Below are positions 47,011 through 60,100 of a stretch of DNA of 64,000 nt, one piece after another; within the stretch, counting starts at the first letter, position 1, and the number at the start of each line of letters is the position of its first letter. The notes beneath the pieces were generated by a model. The model was given only the letters and a program-made list of their open reading frames with translations. It was not told the DNA's origin and ran no database searches. The position numbers were made by a program, and so were the translations under genes. Source of the stretch: Leucaena leucocephala (taxonomy: Eukaryota > Streptophyta > Magnoliopsida > Fabales > Fabaceae); NCBI GenBank assembly GCA_037074615.1, contig CM073563.1:18460501-18524500 (forward strand). Direction: 5' to 3'.

Positions 47011-47699
47011 AAAGACTGTAACCTTTATCTACCCCTCTTATTTTATTTTTTGTACTTAATGACAAAAAGAGAGAATATATTATATATTCTAATGGATATT
47101 GTACTTGAAAGTTTCATACTTTTGATGTAAAGTTATTAGTAAAGCTGAATGAATGAAGTTTCTTATTCTGGTGACATGTTGTTCTTTTATTTTTTAAAAA
47201 AATGCAACAGGTTAAAACCAGACATATCAATGTCAGGTGTAGAATATAATGAACGGTTTAGAATAAGTTATTTCTACACCAGTCTTCCACTTCATCTGGT
47301 GTAGAGTTATTCAATTTATATTATTTTATACTGGTGTAAAAGTGACCAGTATAGAATATAATGTCTGATTTAAAAAAGTTATCTCTACACCAGTGTTGCA
47401 TTTTATCCGGTGTAGATTTGCTTACGAAATACCCTTTAATTTAATCAAAAGCCCCTTCATGTCTCCCATCTGTTATTTTCACTTGTTCGCACATTTAAGT
47501 CTTCTCGACCCTTCACAGTTGGTGAGTTTTGTTTTGAACTCCTTGTCTCGAGAATTGAAGATTTATGCACTACTGGCAGTACTTTTTGCCATTTTTTGTG
47601 CTGGATTCATTGCTATCATTTATTTGTTTCATTTGATTCATTGCTAAAAGCTAGGTTTTTTTGTTTTCTATTTTTCTAGTATTTTAGTCTTTCACACAT

Positions 47700-50190
47700 A
47701 TGGATCATAGTTGAATATATGCTAAACGAACAAGTGTTGAGTATGCTAAGGGGGTGAAGAAGTTTTTGGATTTTGCTAAACATAATGGTGATGATGACAA
47801 TGGAAGGTTTTATTGTCCTTGTGTGAGTTATTTGAATGAGAGGAAAAAAAAGTCCTGCAGATATGTACACTCATCTAATTTGTGAGGGGTTTTACAAAAG
47901 TTACACAGTATGGGTATGGTATGGTAAAAATGTAAAAAGGTTGAGTGCATCTGAACACTTAGAATAGACCTTTGATGATGACATAGATACTGATGATCAG
48001 GTATAGGACATGATTCATGATATTGGAGACAATACTTTTATGCGATCACATGCATATGGTACTATGTGTAATGATGCAGAAAAAACTCTATACCCAGGGT
48101 GCATAAAATACAACATGTTGAATGTGGTGTTGAGATTAGTAAGTGTGAAAGCATGACATGGGGGAGTGATAGAGGTTTTTCAGAATTGCTTGAGTTGTTG
48201 CAAGACATGTTTCTAGAAGAAAATGTATTACCCAAATTCTACTATGATTCTAAGAAAATAATGTCCTTTAGGCATGCAGTATAGAAAGATTCATGCATGC
48301 CCAAATGATTGCATACTGTATAGGAAAGATTTTGAAGATGAGGAGAAATATCCAACATGTAATATAATAAGTTACAGATCAAATAAGTCTCCTACAAATA
48401 TGTTATGGTATCTTCCAATTATACCAAGGTTTAAGTGTCTTTTTGCTAATGAAGATGATACCCAAAAAAATGTTATGGCATGCGACTGAAATGATTTATG
48501 ATGGAAATCTTCATCATTCGGCTGATTCTTTGCAATAGAAGAAGATTGATGACTTATTTCTCGAGTTCGGAAAGGAACCAATAAACCTAAGGCTTAGAAT
48601 AGTACAGATGGCATGAACCCTTATGGTAGCCTTAGTAGTATACACAGTTCATGGCCCGTTCTCTTAGTGGTTTACAACCTATCTCCCTTGTTATATATGA
48701 GATGCAAGTACATAATATTGTCTATGTTGATCTCAGGACTGAAACAATTGAGAAATGATATAGACATTTACCTAATACCCTTGATCGAAGATTTAAAGAA
48801 GCTATGGGAAGGCGTTGATGTTTTTGATGCTATTAAGAAGGAGGTATTCAATATGCGGGTCATGATCTTTTGTACAATTAATGACTTTCCTATATATAGA
48901 AATTTGTCAGGTTATAGTGTTAAGGACTATAAAGCATGTCCCATTTATGAGGAAGGGACTTGCTACTATAAACTTCGTCATGGAAGAAATTCTACCTAGG
49001 TTATAGGAGATTTCTATTTTCTAAGATAAGGCCACCCACACTGTTGACTAAAAAAAAAATTTGGCGGCCAAGAATTTGAAAATGCTCTGAAGCCATTGAC
49101 TGGAGAACAAGTTTATGAAAATGTGAAAGACATCAATGTTACTTTCGGTAAGACTACCAAGAGAATTGAGAAAAATATATGGAAAAAAAATCTTTTCTTT
49201 GAACTTCCATATTGGCAACATCTTCAAGTAAGACACTGTATTCATATCATGCATGTGGAGAAATTGGAACACTTCTCAACCTACATGGTAGTTCCAAAGA
49301 CGCTTTGAAGACAAGATTAGATTTGCAAGAAATGGGAATACATGAGGATTTACATCTAAGGCCAGATAGTGAGGGGAGTGATTATGTTGAAGAGATTAAT
49401 ATTTTATCCAAGGATGAGAGAATAAGTATTTATGAATGTTTACAAGGAATCAAAGTTCCCTCTGGGTACTTATCTAATCTTAAAAAGATTGTGTCGATAA
49501 AAGATTTAAAATTAGTAGGCCAAAAGTCTCATGATTGTCATGTCTTGATGCAACAATTACTCCAAGTAATTCTTCGAGGAATCCTTTAAGATGATTTGAG
49601 ACACATTGTAACTTGACTTTGCTTCTTCTTCAATGCTATATGTGGCAAAGTCTTTGAGACTGAAAAGTTGGATGAATTAGAGCACAAGGGTTATGTTATT
49701 TTGTGCCAACTTGAAAAATTATGTTTTCCAAGCTTTTTTGACATCATGGTACACCTTATCATTCATCTAGTGCGAGAGATAAAATTGTGTGGCCCTATAT
49801 ACTTACGATAGATGTACCCATTTGAAAGATATATAAAAATCCTTAAAGGGTACATGAAGAATCCAAATCGGCTCGAGGCATCCATTGTTGAAAAATATAT
49901 TTTTGAAGAAGTTATGGATTTTTGTCAATACTACCTGTCTAAAGTACAATTTATCGGTCTCACTAAACCCCATGCCAAATAGGGGTCAACGCAGATTATC
50001 GATGAAGAGTGTTGATCGTAATGAATTGCATTAAATACACTTACACATTTTGAATAACATTAATGAAGTTTAAAACTATATAGTTGTTCATAAAGAGCTT
50101 GTGTTAAAAGAAAATAATAGAATGACAGAGCAAAAGCTGATTAGAGAACACAGCAAATCTTTTGCACATTAGTTCAAACAAAAGGTTAAA
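47700..50190 (+). pseudogene. TNP2 (En/Spm) transposase remnant
   Basis: The ATG at 47700 starts MDHS, then a TGA where family members have Trp, then RTSVEYAKGVKKFLDFA and CPCVSYL, the transposase-associated N-terminal domain. Next come FSELLELLQDMFLEENVLP (48178), YRKIHACPNDCILYRKDFE (48277), STDGMNPYGSLSSIHSSWP (48601), FCTINDFPIYRNLSGYSVK (48871), and an ENVKDINVTFGKT block (49117), MHVEKL, LKLVGQKSHDCHVLMQQLL (49507), and PSFFDIMVHLIIHLVREIK (49729). The order is that of TNP2 (Transposase_21). Several stops and shifts occur, and similarity ends near 50190 before the usual LAYGP region. Not functional. Confidence 0.88.
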
Positions 50191-50475
50191 AATGATGCCA
50201 GTCGTCGTGCTCTGTGGTTTTCATCTTACTTTGTTATGGTTAGTCATTTTTCTCTAGTCTCGCTCTCATTGTGCTTTTCCGTGTACTTGCTCTGGACACT
50301 TATTTTCTCTTGTACGTGCTTTGCCTTTTACGTGTTCATTTAATTTAGGTTTTGTAGTTTTCTGCAATAAAAACTTGCACTTCTTTCCATCGATAAATGC
50401 TTGCACTTCTTTCGCTATGGTCATTCATTCTTCTCTATTTACTATATTTATTTTTCTTATTGTGTATATAGAAAT

Positions 50476-53400
50476 ATGGGGGGTAGTGGTAATCAGAATA
50501 AGGCTAGCGATGCTCCAAGCGACTCTAAGCAAAGGAAAGGCAGAAGTATGACTCGATTGAAAGATATTTCGAAAGATAGGATGGAAGGAAAATTACTACC
50601 GATTGAGTTTGACACATGTTAGAACTAATTGGTTAAAATAGGACAAAGTATATGAGTTATGTCAGCCTCCTGACACGCAACAAGATTAACATCGCCATAC
50701 AGACTTGGGATGCTGTTGATAATCGCGTGAAGAATCAAATTTGGGACTCTATCCGGGTATAGGAACTGACTATTGTATATTGTATGCAGACCAATACTAA
50801 AAAACACAACTATTTGTTGATAACTCTGCTTTCAAGGGAAATTATTACAGCTCACTTACGATGTTCCCAACAATAAAGTCTTGAAGAAGAAGACGTTGTC
50901 TTAGTGTGCTGAGTGTTAGAGGGCATTCAAGACACAACTAGCTCATCAGTATGTGCATGGCAGGGATAAAGATGGTCAGCCTCATCCTTCTCCATGTAGT
51001 AAGTATCAATTCATTGACGAAGCTACTTGAGAAGAATTTGTTAGGCTTCAGACTACTATATCAGCTATGGTGAGTTGATATGTCGTAAAAAAGAAATCTT
51101 GCATTTCCCATGTTTCTTTCTTTTGTATATGTTGATTTTAACTATTTCAAGTCTTGTAAGAAAAAAGAGCAAAAGCCATTGAACACACTCTTAAGAATGA
51201 TTGCCCCCACACAATGTCTCGAGGGGGTCACGCGAAGGCTGAAAGAGACTTGTTGGGGACCAAGAGGAAGAGGCTGAAAGAAGCTGCTGAGTTTGATCCT
51301 AGTATTACTCTTCCTCTCCTATCTCCAATACTTCATGAAGATAAATAGTTGTACGCTCACCAAAAAAAGAGCAGATCATTTACAAGCCATCACGCTCGCA
51401 TGATTGCTGCAAAAATTGTAAGTACTACTTGTATTATTTTGTTTTAGTAGACTAATTATATTAGTTCTTATGTTTGCTCTTTTTATGTTATAGGTTGATC
51501 TTAAACAACAAGAAGCCCATGGCTCCTTCAAGTCAGATGGTAGGAATGACATCTTGATTGTTGTCACGGGCAAGCAAGAGCATGGGGGTCATGTCAGGGG
51601 AGTTGGAGGAGGTGTCGGTATAAGAGATTTTCTTAGAGCATCTCTATAACATTTCCCATATGTCTCGAGGGTAAAGCTAGAATCATTGTTATCCATAATG
51701 AGAGTAGAGGCTAAGGCAAATGCTTAGGCAGAGGCTAGAGCACAGACAAAAGCTTCAATTGAGGCACGATTATAAGAAGGGTTGGCAAAGATCAAGGAAG
51801 AAATGTTGTCCATATTGACATCAAGGTAATAGGAGCCAAGAGCCCCCCAAATGCTCTCACATGCAGCCCGTCCTAGCACTAAAAGGAATTGTTATATGGC
51901 TAAGTCGATGTCAGAGGATGCTGAACCTTGTGATCTATATGTGGAGAATCCTATCAAAATGTTAGTGGCACATGGTTCCATCTATACCTTAGGGGAACTG
52001 TCCACCACATCCAAATTTAAGGCGATCATTTAAGGGTGACAGTTGCAGACATGATATCTGAAGATGCTCTTGTCCCAATTCTAACTGATGAGGTGAATAC
52101 GGTGAGTTAGACAAAGGGGGCTTTCATATTATAGCCAAAGCATCTTGTTTCGGATTACGTCGTGTCATCCCTAAGCGAACTTCCCACACCTCCCAATTTG
52201 AGTGCCATACAATGTGTGGTCCAATTGGCATCTGACAAAATATTCCATGTGGATGCGTTGCCTATGGTTTAGTTATGGGTGACACGAGAGCACCTGCCTT
52301 TGTTGACCATGAAGATGTGAAATATGTTATCACTCCTAGGAATGAACTAACCTCTAGGTGCATCCAAATATTTTTAATGTAAGTCTAATTTAAATGTAAA
52401 TGTAATAACAAAATTCATGCAAGCTGAGTGTTTGCATTAACTAATATCGTGTTTGCATTAACTAATATCGTGTTTGCATTAACTGTAGGTACATGCAAGT
52501 TGAGTTAGTTTCCAAGGGCAAACAAGGTCAATTCAGATTCCTATGCCCATTTTAGATTTATTCAAAATGGACCTCCCAATCTTCAAGACTTGAGTATATT
52601 GCAAGAAGGCTTGGTGAAACCGATATTGATTGTTTCTTCGCACCATATATGCAGGAGTAAAAATAATAATATTTCAATGTTTTCATACTAGGTTTGTATT
52701 TGCTTAATGCTAATAATTATTATTATTATTTAATTATTTTCTATAGCAATCATTAGCAATTGATCATACTATGTAAGCATACTTATAAAATTTTCTTCTT
52801 ATGCTTCTTCCACTACAAGCCATCGGTTGATGCTAAGAAAATTATGAACATGTGAGTTTTCTTCCTTACAGAACAATGGTGTTTTTAATAAATTAAATAT
52901 GATCTTTTTAATAAAATAGTTACTAAGTTCATAACTTTAGTCATAGGGCTATGAGGACGTTTGCAATTACAAGGAGTCTTAAGAAAGCCAACTCTATGAG
53001 GGACCTTAAATGGATCACACCGAAGGTAATAAAAGTGTTAAGTCTTATGCTCAACACAGTTTTTTGCTAATGACACATAATTTTATTCATGTTTATATTA
53101 CAGAGTCAAAGGCAACCTAAAGAAAGCAACTTGTGTGATTTCTACATGGTTAAACACATGATTAATATCATCTTGGCAAATAGGACTAATCTAACTGAGG
53201 AGGTAAATTGTGATTTTAATGATTTCATATATTTATGGTCAATTTAATATATCTTAGTAATGCTTTAATTTCTTTTATTTTAATTTGATGTTTCAGATAT
53301 TTGATCAATCTGACCCATTTTTTTAACAAGAGATTGAGGACCTACGCAATATTTGGGCTAAGTTTTTTGTTCAATCATCATTCTCAATAGTATTTGTCAT
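50476..53400 (+). pseudogene. CACTA TNPA-like (Transposase_24) and Ulp1-like protease remnant
   Basis: The frame at 50476 opens MGGSGNQNKA and RSMTRLKDI...LPIEFD, the start of the plant transposase-24 type protein. Further pieces include CPHTMSRGGHAKAERDLL (51203), a GRNDILIVVTGKQEHGG block with VRGVGGGVGIRDF (51541-51630), and SEDALVPILTDEVNTV (52059). From about 52560 to 53380 come segments of a C48/Ulp1-type cysteine protease tail: RQPKESNLCDFYMVKHMIN (53111), then an IFDQSDPFF and EIEDLRNIWAKFF block (53299-53370). The apparent intron-like AT-rich gaps and many stops separate the pieces. The catalytic His and Asp blocks are degraded. CACTA elements with TNPA fused to Ulp1 are known; this is an old copy. 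Confidence 0.7.
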
Positions 53401-54052
53401 TAATAAAATATATTTTTTTATTTTTCTGTTCAAATAATTATATTTTTTATTGAATTTTATTAAATGAACAATGTAATGAGCAATTGAAGATCTATCTCTA
53501 CCATCTTAAACTTTATCTCTGCTACTGTCTCTTTGAGTCTGTATATTTAGGCAGTTTATTCATGAAGCTTCAAGGGACGGGGTTAATGAAATATTGAAAG
53601 GGTCATTTTTTCGAAATACATTTAAACTGGACAAAAAGAATACCGGCAGCTGTAGAAATAATATATAAATATGACAACATCTACACCGGTTGTCTTTATA
53701 GTGAGGTGTAGAAAATTTATTAATTTACACTGGGTATAAACACAACTGGTGTAAAAATTCATTAATATACACCGGGTGCAAACACAATTGGTATAAACAA
53801 TTCATTAATCTACAACAACCGTTCAAAAGGAATCAGTTCAACCAGTGTAGATATTAGCAAATTCTACTTCTAATTTTAAAATGGACCGATCTAAATTCTA
53901 CTCATTCTACACTGATAAACCGCATGATTTAAAAAGTGTATACTTTCTAAACAGTTTGTTTCTACACCAGTCATTGTCCGATATAGAATACCATTTTTAA
54001 CCGATTTAGAAAACTTTTTTTACAGTAATGATTATTTTGATATTACAATAAT

Positions 54053-54170
54053 CGATTTTAATAACACTTGTGAAGACAAGTGTTAATAACCATTATTATT
54101 TTAATAACTAACGATTAATCCTTTTAAGTTTTAATAATGATAATTAATCCTTTTAATTAATTAAGTGATT
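54053..54170 (+). repeat. right copy of the direct repeat flanking the CACTA element
   Basis: It matches 45948-46062, including the TAACACTTG/CAAGTGTTA hairpin. A short sequence ATTTTGATATTACAATAATCG precedes it, and a near copy of that follows at about 54174-54195. Confidence 0.75.
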
Positions 54171-54195
54171 ATCATTTGATATTACAATAATCAAA

Positions 54196-56959
54196 GGTTA
54201 TGTATGAGAAATACTTCCATGCTCTGATCTATTTATATATCATTTCAAACATATTTCACATAGAATAAAAAAATATTAAATTTTATTAATTTTACTATAA
54301 AATTTAACAATTTTTTAATTTTATTCATATTTAATATATATTATATCACATGAGAACAAAATTAATACATATAAAAAATTTAATGATGTGACTTATAAAT
54401 TATATTAAAAAATTACTTATCTTCTTACCTTATAAATAATACTAGAGAAGCAGTAGTAAACTAACGTTGGTTGTAACTTTACATGTTTTCTTTATAAGTC
54501 AAATGGAATTGAATACACTTTTGAGTACAGTCGAAATGATCGAGCAGTCCAAAGGGATGATGCATACACACTCACACACTCACACACACTTCTTGGAGAG
54601 CTGGTATTTATTTTGAAATGGTGTAATAATTTAGGTCATAGAGATTGGAATAAAGAGGTAGAGAGAAAAGGGGATTCAGAATGCACAGTAATAAATAGTT
54701 ATACATTTGTTTGCTTGCAGGGGTTGGTAAAGGTCTCCACGTTTAACCCTTGTCAAGTGAAACTATCAAATGTCCACGGCTAAATTATTTAGTCCAAGAC
54801 TTCTATTGCTGAAAAATCAAGACCGTAAAGTTGCATGTTTGACATACTCCTCCGCTAATTACCTAGTTGACTTATATATATATATATATATATATATAAA
54901 TTAATTAATTAAATATAATTAACATAAAAATTAATTAATTAACTTGAATAAATTAATAAGTATATAATATAAATTTATCTTGACTTTTTAATCTATATAA
55001 AAAAATTAACAATATATTGTATTAAAGATGGGAGAGGATATGTGTAATTCAACTTAAAAATACAACAACATATATTATTTTATTAGGTGGAATTGTTGCG
55101 TATATTGTATAATAATATTGTACTATAATAATAATTAATTTTTTAAATATATTATTAATTAAAATATCTTATTTAATAATTTTTTAAAATATTATTTTTG
55201 ATCTTCTCTTAATCTCTTTTAAAAAAACTCTTACTGTCTCATCCATCCTCTCAATAACACTTTTAATGACTTTTCTTTTATGCATGTGGTTGTCAACCAC
55301 CTCAATTAATTCAACGTAGAAATAATCAATCCAATCTTGAATGAACAGTGCAGAGAGATGGGAATTAACTAATAAGAACGTAAAATGGAATATACGATCC
55401 CAAAAGCGCACCTAATTATTTATATAAACCAACAGAAAACTTGAGAAGCAATAAGAATTTTTGTGGGATATATAATTAAGAAATGTGATTCATAAGGCAA
55501 TGAGAAGGCAAGCGGGGGGAGGCATTGATTAATGATCACATCGCATGGCAATAACAGAGGGGCTAATTGATGTTGTTCCTTCATGGTGGGACCCCTCTCC
55601 CTCCCTTTCTTTGTGTTTACTTTACTACTCTTCATTTTAATTATTATTAATTATTATTATTCAATTCATCCCTTTAGGTATTTACCTCTCAAATCACTCC
55701 AACCATAGCTCACTATCATTGATTCCCCTCTTTCTCTCTGTTCTCGGGCCCCTCACCCTACCTTACCTTTTCTTAACTAATTCAAAATCAGTTTCATTAT
55801 TATATATCAAATAGGCCCAATCAATATAATACTAGCCCTTCACTAAGTATTTGTTTTTTTTGGACATAAATACACTATATACAAGGTAATTAAAAAAAAG
55901 TAGACAATAATAAAATAAACTATTATATCTAGAAAAAAATATATAATTATTTAATTATAATATATATGATCTAATCTTTTTAAAATATTTAAGTGTAATA
56001 TTAGATTACATATCAAATTATAAATTAAATAAATTAATTTTAAAAAAATAATAAATATAATAAATAAATTGAATTGAGGAACGTGAAGGTGGGAAGAATA
56101 TATAAGATTTAATTAGTAAATAAAAAATAAAAAAGAGGGGACATGATGGAAGGGGAAGCAAGAGAATCAAGGAGAGATTGAGACAATAATTGGGTGGGAA
56201 GGGGGAAAGCCTTGCGTGTGCAAATAAATATGAATGAGGAAGCAAGAGAAGAGAGTTTCAAGTATGAAAATAAGTGGACATGTACATTCATATTGGGCAA
56301 CATTGTGTGTTAATATACAAATAAAAATCACCAACAAAGAAATAGAGAAACAGAGTACAGAGGAGTTGTCATCTGAATATGATATATGTAAGGCACCAAA
56401 GGGGGAACATTCTCTCACGCTGGCTGACAGCGACAGCGACTCCTTGGATCAAGCAACAAAGCAAACCACCTCTACAAAACACACAACACTGTTTCTCGAT
56501 TTTTTTTTTTTTTTGTTTATATCTTTTGTTGGACTGTTTCTCCTTTGGTGGGTCCCTGCCTCTTTTCTTTTTGACCATCGCCCCAATTCCTCCTTAAATC
56601 CCTCTCTCTCTCTCTCTCTCTCTCTCTGCAGATGTTTTCTCAGCTCGTACCTACTTCCAAACATAACGTATCCTCTGTCGTCAGTCTTTGTATTTGGATG
56701 CATTCTCTTCCTTTTTGTTGCTTTTTCTCTCATCCATAACCAATATTATTATTGACTATCGATATTGAAATTTGATCTAAGTACTCTAAATACCAGTACT
56801 GTATACAAATATGTGTAGAGAAAAAGCTAGATTTCAATATCCATTTTCCTTGTTCAGTAGCTCTTTACTTTGATATTCTATTCCTCCTCACGTTCCCTCC
56901 TTTTTCAATTTTTTAAAACACATAAAAGCAACTTCTTTTCCTAAAGGCCACCCTTCTCC
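54196..56959. other. AT-rich intergenic DNA and BRL2 upstream region
   Basis: No gene is recognised. An ACTCAC-type microsatellite lies at 54564-54590, (AT)n at 54872-54898, and (CT)13 at 56602-56628. The segment 55860-56075 resembles an inverted piece of the AT-rich MITE family. From about 56370 the base composition becomes CT-rich, typical of promoter and leader DNA. Confidence 0.45.
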
Positions 56960-57119
56960 TTTTGCACAACCCATTCTCATCATTCTCGCCACCATCACCC
57001 ACCACTCTCTCCCTCTCTACAATATCTTTTCAGTTCTATCTCCTTCAGAATCCCAGACCTCTGTGTGTGTGTGTTGTGTTCTGTTTTGTTCTTGCTTTGT
57101 TCAAGCTTGGCTTTTCTCC
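56960..57119 (+). promoter_or_regulatory. probable 5' leader of the BRL2 gene
   Basis: A CT-rich stretch with no ATG in a long frame runs directly up to the start codon at 57120. A GT-rich run at 57062-57076 makes an in-frame extension appear open, but it begins with GTG. Confidence 0.4.
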
Positions 57120-60100
57120 ATGGAGAAACACCCACTTCAGCTTTTTCCCTATTATGCTCTTCCACTCCTCTTTCTCATAGCTTCTCTTTTCTTCCCCATC
57201 ACACACCAACTTCAATCTTCATCATCCCTCAAGACTGATGCACAGGCTCTTCTCATGTTCAAGAAGACGATCCAGAAGGACCCTGATAGAGTCTTGTCCA
57301 CGTGGCAGCTCAACAGAGATCCTTGTACCTGGTATGGAATTTCCTGCACTGCAAGGCGTGTCACTCAGCTTGATCTTAGTGACAAGAATCTCGTTGGGAC
57401 TTCTTTCAGTCCCTTGTCTTCTTTAGATATGTTGTCCGTTCTGAATTTGCATTTGAACTCTTTCCCTGTAAATTCCACTTCCTTGCTTGACCTTCCTTAT
57501 AGTTTGACACAGCTTGATCTGTCCTTCACTGGAGTTTCAGGTCCTCTCCCTGAGAATTTCTTCTCAAAGTGTCCTAGTCTTGTCGTTGTCAATCTTTCTT
57601 ACAACAACTTGACAGGTCCTGTGCCTGAAAATTTCTTGCAGAATTCTGATAAGCTTCAGTCTCTTGATATCTCTTCAAACAATTTGACAGGGTCGATATC
57701 AAGCTTGAAAATTGAGTGCAGTTCCTTATTGTTTCTTGATCTTTCTGGAAACCATTTATCAGATTCAATCCCATTTTCCTTGTCAAATTGTACCAGTCTT
57801 AAGAATTTGAACTTAGCACATAATCTGATTTCAGGGGAAATTCCAAAATCTCTGGGACAGCTTACTGAACTAGAGACAATTGATCTTTCTTATAATCAGA
57901 TCACTGGTTGGATTCCTTATGAGTTGGGAAATATGTGTGCTAACGTTAAGGATCTCAGATTTGCTTTCAACAACATTTCTGGTTCAGTTCCACCTACTTT
58001 TTCTTCTTGCTCTAGCCTGCAGTATCTTGACATATCTAACAACAATATGTCAGGGCCACTCCCAGATAAAATCTTTCAGAACCTACAATCAATTCAGGAA
58101 GTGCATTTGGGAAACAATGCTATCTCAGGACCGTTTCCTTCTTCAATATCATCATGCAAAAATTTGAGGGTTTTGGACTTGAGCTCTAACAAAATCTCGG
58201 GATTTATTCCTCGAGATATATGTCCAGGGGCAGCATCACTTGAGCAGATTAGAATGCCAGATAATCTCATCACAGGAGAAATTCCAGCTGACCTGTCACA
58301 ATGTTCACAGTTGAAGACAATTGATTTCAGTCTGAATTATCTCAACGGCTCAATCCCTCCAGAGCTTGGACAGCTTGAGAATCTTCAGCAGTTGATAGCA
58401 TGGTTCAATGGGTTGGAAGGAAAAATCCCACCAGAATTAGGTAAATGCAAAAGTCTGAAGGATCTTATACTGAATAATAATCAGCTAAGTGGTGAGATCC
58501 CTGTTGAGTTATTCAATTGCAGCAATCTTGAATGGATTTCACTCACAAGCAATGGACTCACCGGTCAAATACCGCGTGAATTCGGGCAGTTGACTCGGTT
58601 AGCAGTTTTGCAGCTGGGAAACAACAGCTTGACAGGAGAGATACCAGGAGAGCTAGCAAATTGTAGCAGTTTGGTGTGGCTGGACTTAAACAGCAACAAG
58701 CTCACTGGAGAGATCCCACCAAGACTTGGCAGGCAGCTTGGAGCAAAATCATTGTTTGGGATTCTTTCAGGGAACACCCTAGTGTTTGTAAGAAATGTGG
58801 GAAACTCATGTAAAGGAGTTGGAGGGTTGTTAGAGTTCTATGGAATCAGACCAGAAAGACTTCAGCAAGTGCCAACATTGAGGACCTGTGATTTCACCAG
58901 ATTGTATTCTGGTCCAGTTCTGAGTTATTTTACCAAGTACCAGACTTTGGAGTACCTAGATCTTTCATACAATGAGCTTCGTGGAAGAATCCCGGAAGAA
59001 TTCGGGGACATGGTGGCCTTACAGGTTCTTGAATTGTCTCACAACCAGTTATCAGGAGAGATCCCATCATCACTTGGCCAGCTTAAGAACTTAGGTGTCT
59101 TTGATGCATCACATAACAGGCTGCAAGGTCATATTCCAGATTCATTCTCAAACCTATCATTTCTGGTGCAGATTGATCTGTCTAACAATGAGTTAACTGG
59201 CCAAATTCCATCCAGAGGACAACTAAGCACACTTCCCGCCAGCCAATATGCAAACAACCCGGGACTTTGTGGTGTTCCACTGCCCGAATGTCAGAGCGAT
59301 AACAGCCAAGCAACAGCAAATCCAAGCACAGATGACAACAAAGGAAGCCATAAAGGATCAGCTGGATCATGGGCAAATAGCATTGTCATGGGAGTTCTTA
59401 TTTCCATAGCTTCTGTGTGTATCTTGATTGTGTGGGCAATCGCAATGCACGCAAGGAGGAAGGAGGCCGAGGAAGTTAAGATGCTTAGCAGCTTGCAAGC
59501 ATCTCATGCTGCCACAACATGGAAAATAGACAAGGAGAAAGAGCCCTTGAGTATTAATGTAGCAACATTTCAAAGGCAACTGAGGAAGCTCAAGTTCTCA
59601 CAGTTGATTGAAGCAACTAATGGATTCTCAGCAGCTAGCCTCATTGGGTGTGGTGGGTTTGGAGAAGTGTTCAGGGCCACACTAAAGGATGGCTCTAGTG
59701 TTGCAATAAAAAAGCTCATCCGATTGAGCTGTCAAGGCGATCGAGAATTCATGGCAGAGATGGAAACCTTAGGGAAGATCAAGCACAGAAATCTTGTGCC
59801 TTTATTGGGATACTGTAAAGTTGGTGAAGAGAGGCTGCTTGTTTATGAGTACATGGAGTATGGAAGCCTTGAAGAAATGCTCCATGGGAGAACAAAGACG
59901 CGAGATAGGCGAATTCTAACATGGGAAGAAAGGAAGAAGATTGCAAGAGGTGCTGCTAAAGGACTTTGTTTCCTACACCACAATTGCATCCCACACATAA
60001 TACACAGAGACATGAAATCAAGCAATGTGCTGCTTGACAATGAAATGGAGTCCAGAGTTTCAGACTTTGGAATGGCAAGACTAATAAGTGCACTTGACAC

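Larger units (their letters stand above)
46063..54027 (+). mobile_element. CACTA (En/Spm) DNA transposon, about 8 kb, decayed
   Basis: The left end is CACTGGTACAAAA and the right end in reverse complement is TACTGTAAAAAAA, a degraded CACTA-type terminus. Both ends carry many short subterminal copies of a CTACACCGGT/ACCGGTGTAG-like motif (46186-47420 and 53680-53990), typical binding sites of the element's TNPA. Inside, in order, are a small open frame (46682), a TNP2 transposase remnant (47700-50190), and a TNPA/Transposase_24 plus Ulp1-like remnant (50476-53400). A clean 3-bp target duplication is not visible. Confidence 0.85.

Noticed and set aside
56234..56755. 173-codon plus-strand open frame upstream of BRL2
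   Set aside because: Begins without a convincing ATG context, is dominated by poly-T and CT-repeat translation, has no recognisable domain, and lies in promoter or leader DNA.
57063..57119. N-terminal extension of the BRL2 frame by 19 residues
   Set aside because: It begins with GTG in a GT-rich run. The first ATG at 57120 gives a proper signal peptide and the family length.
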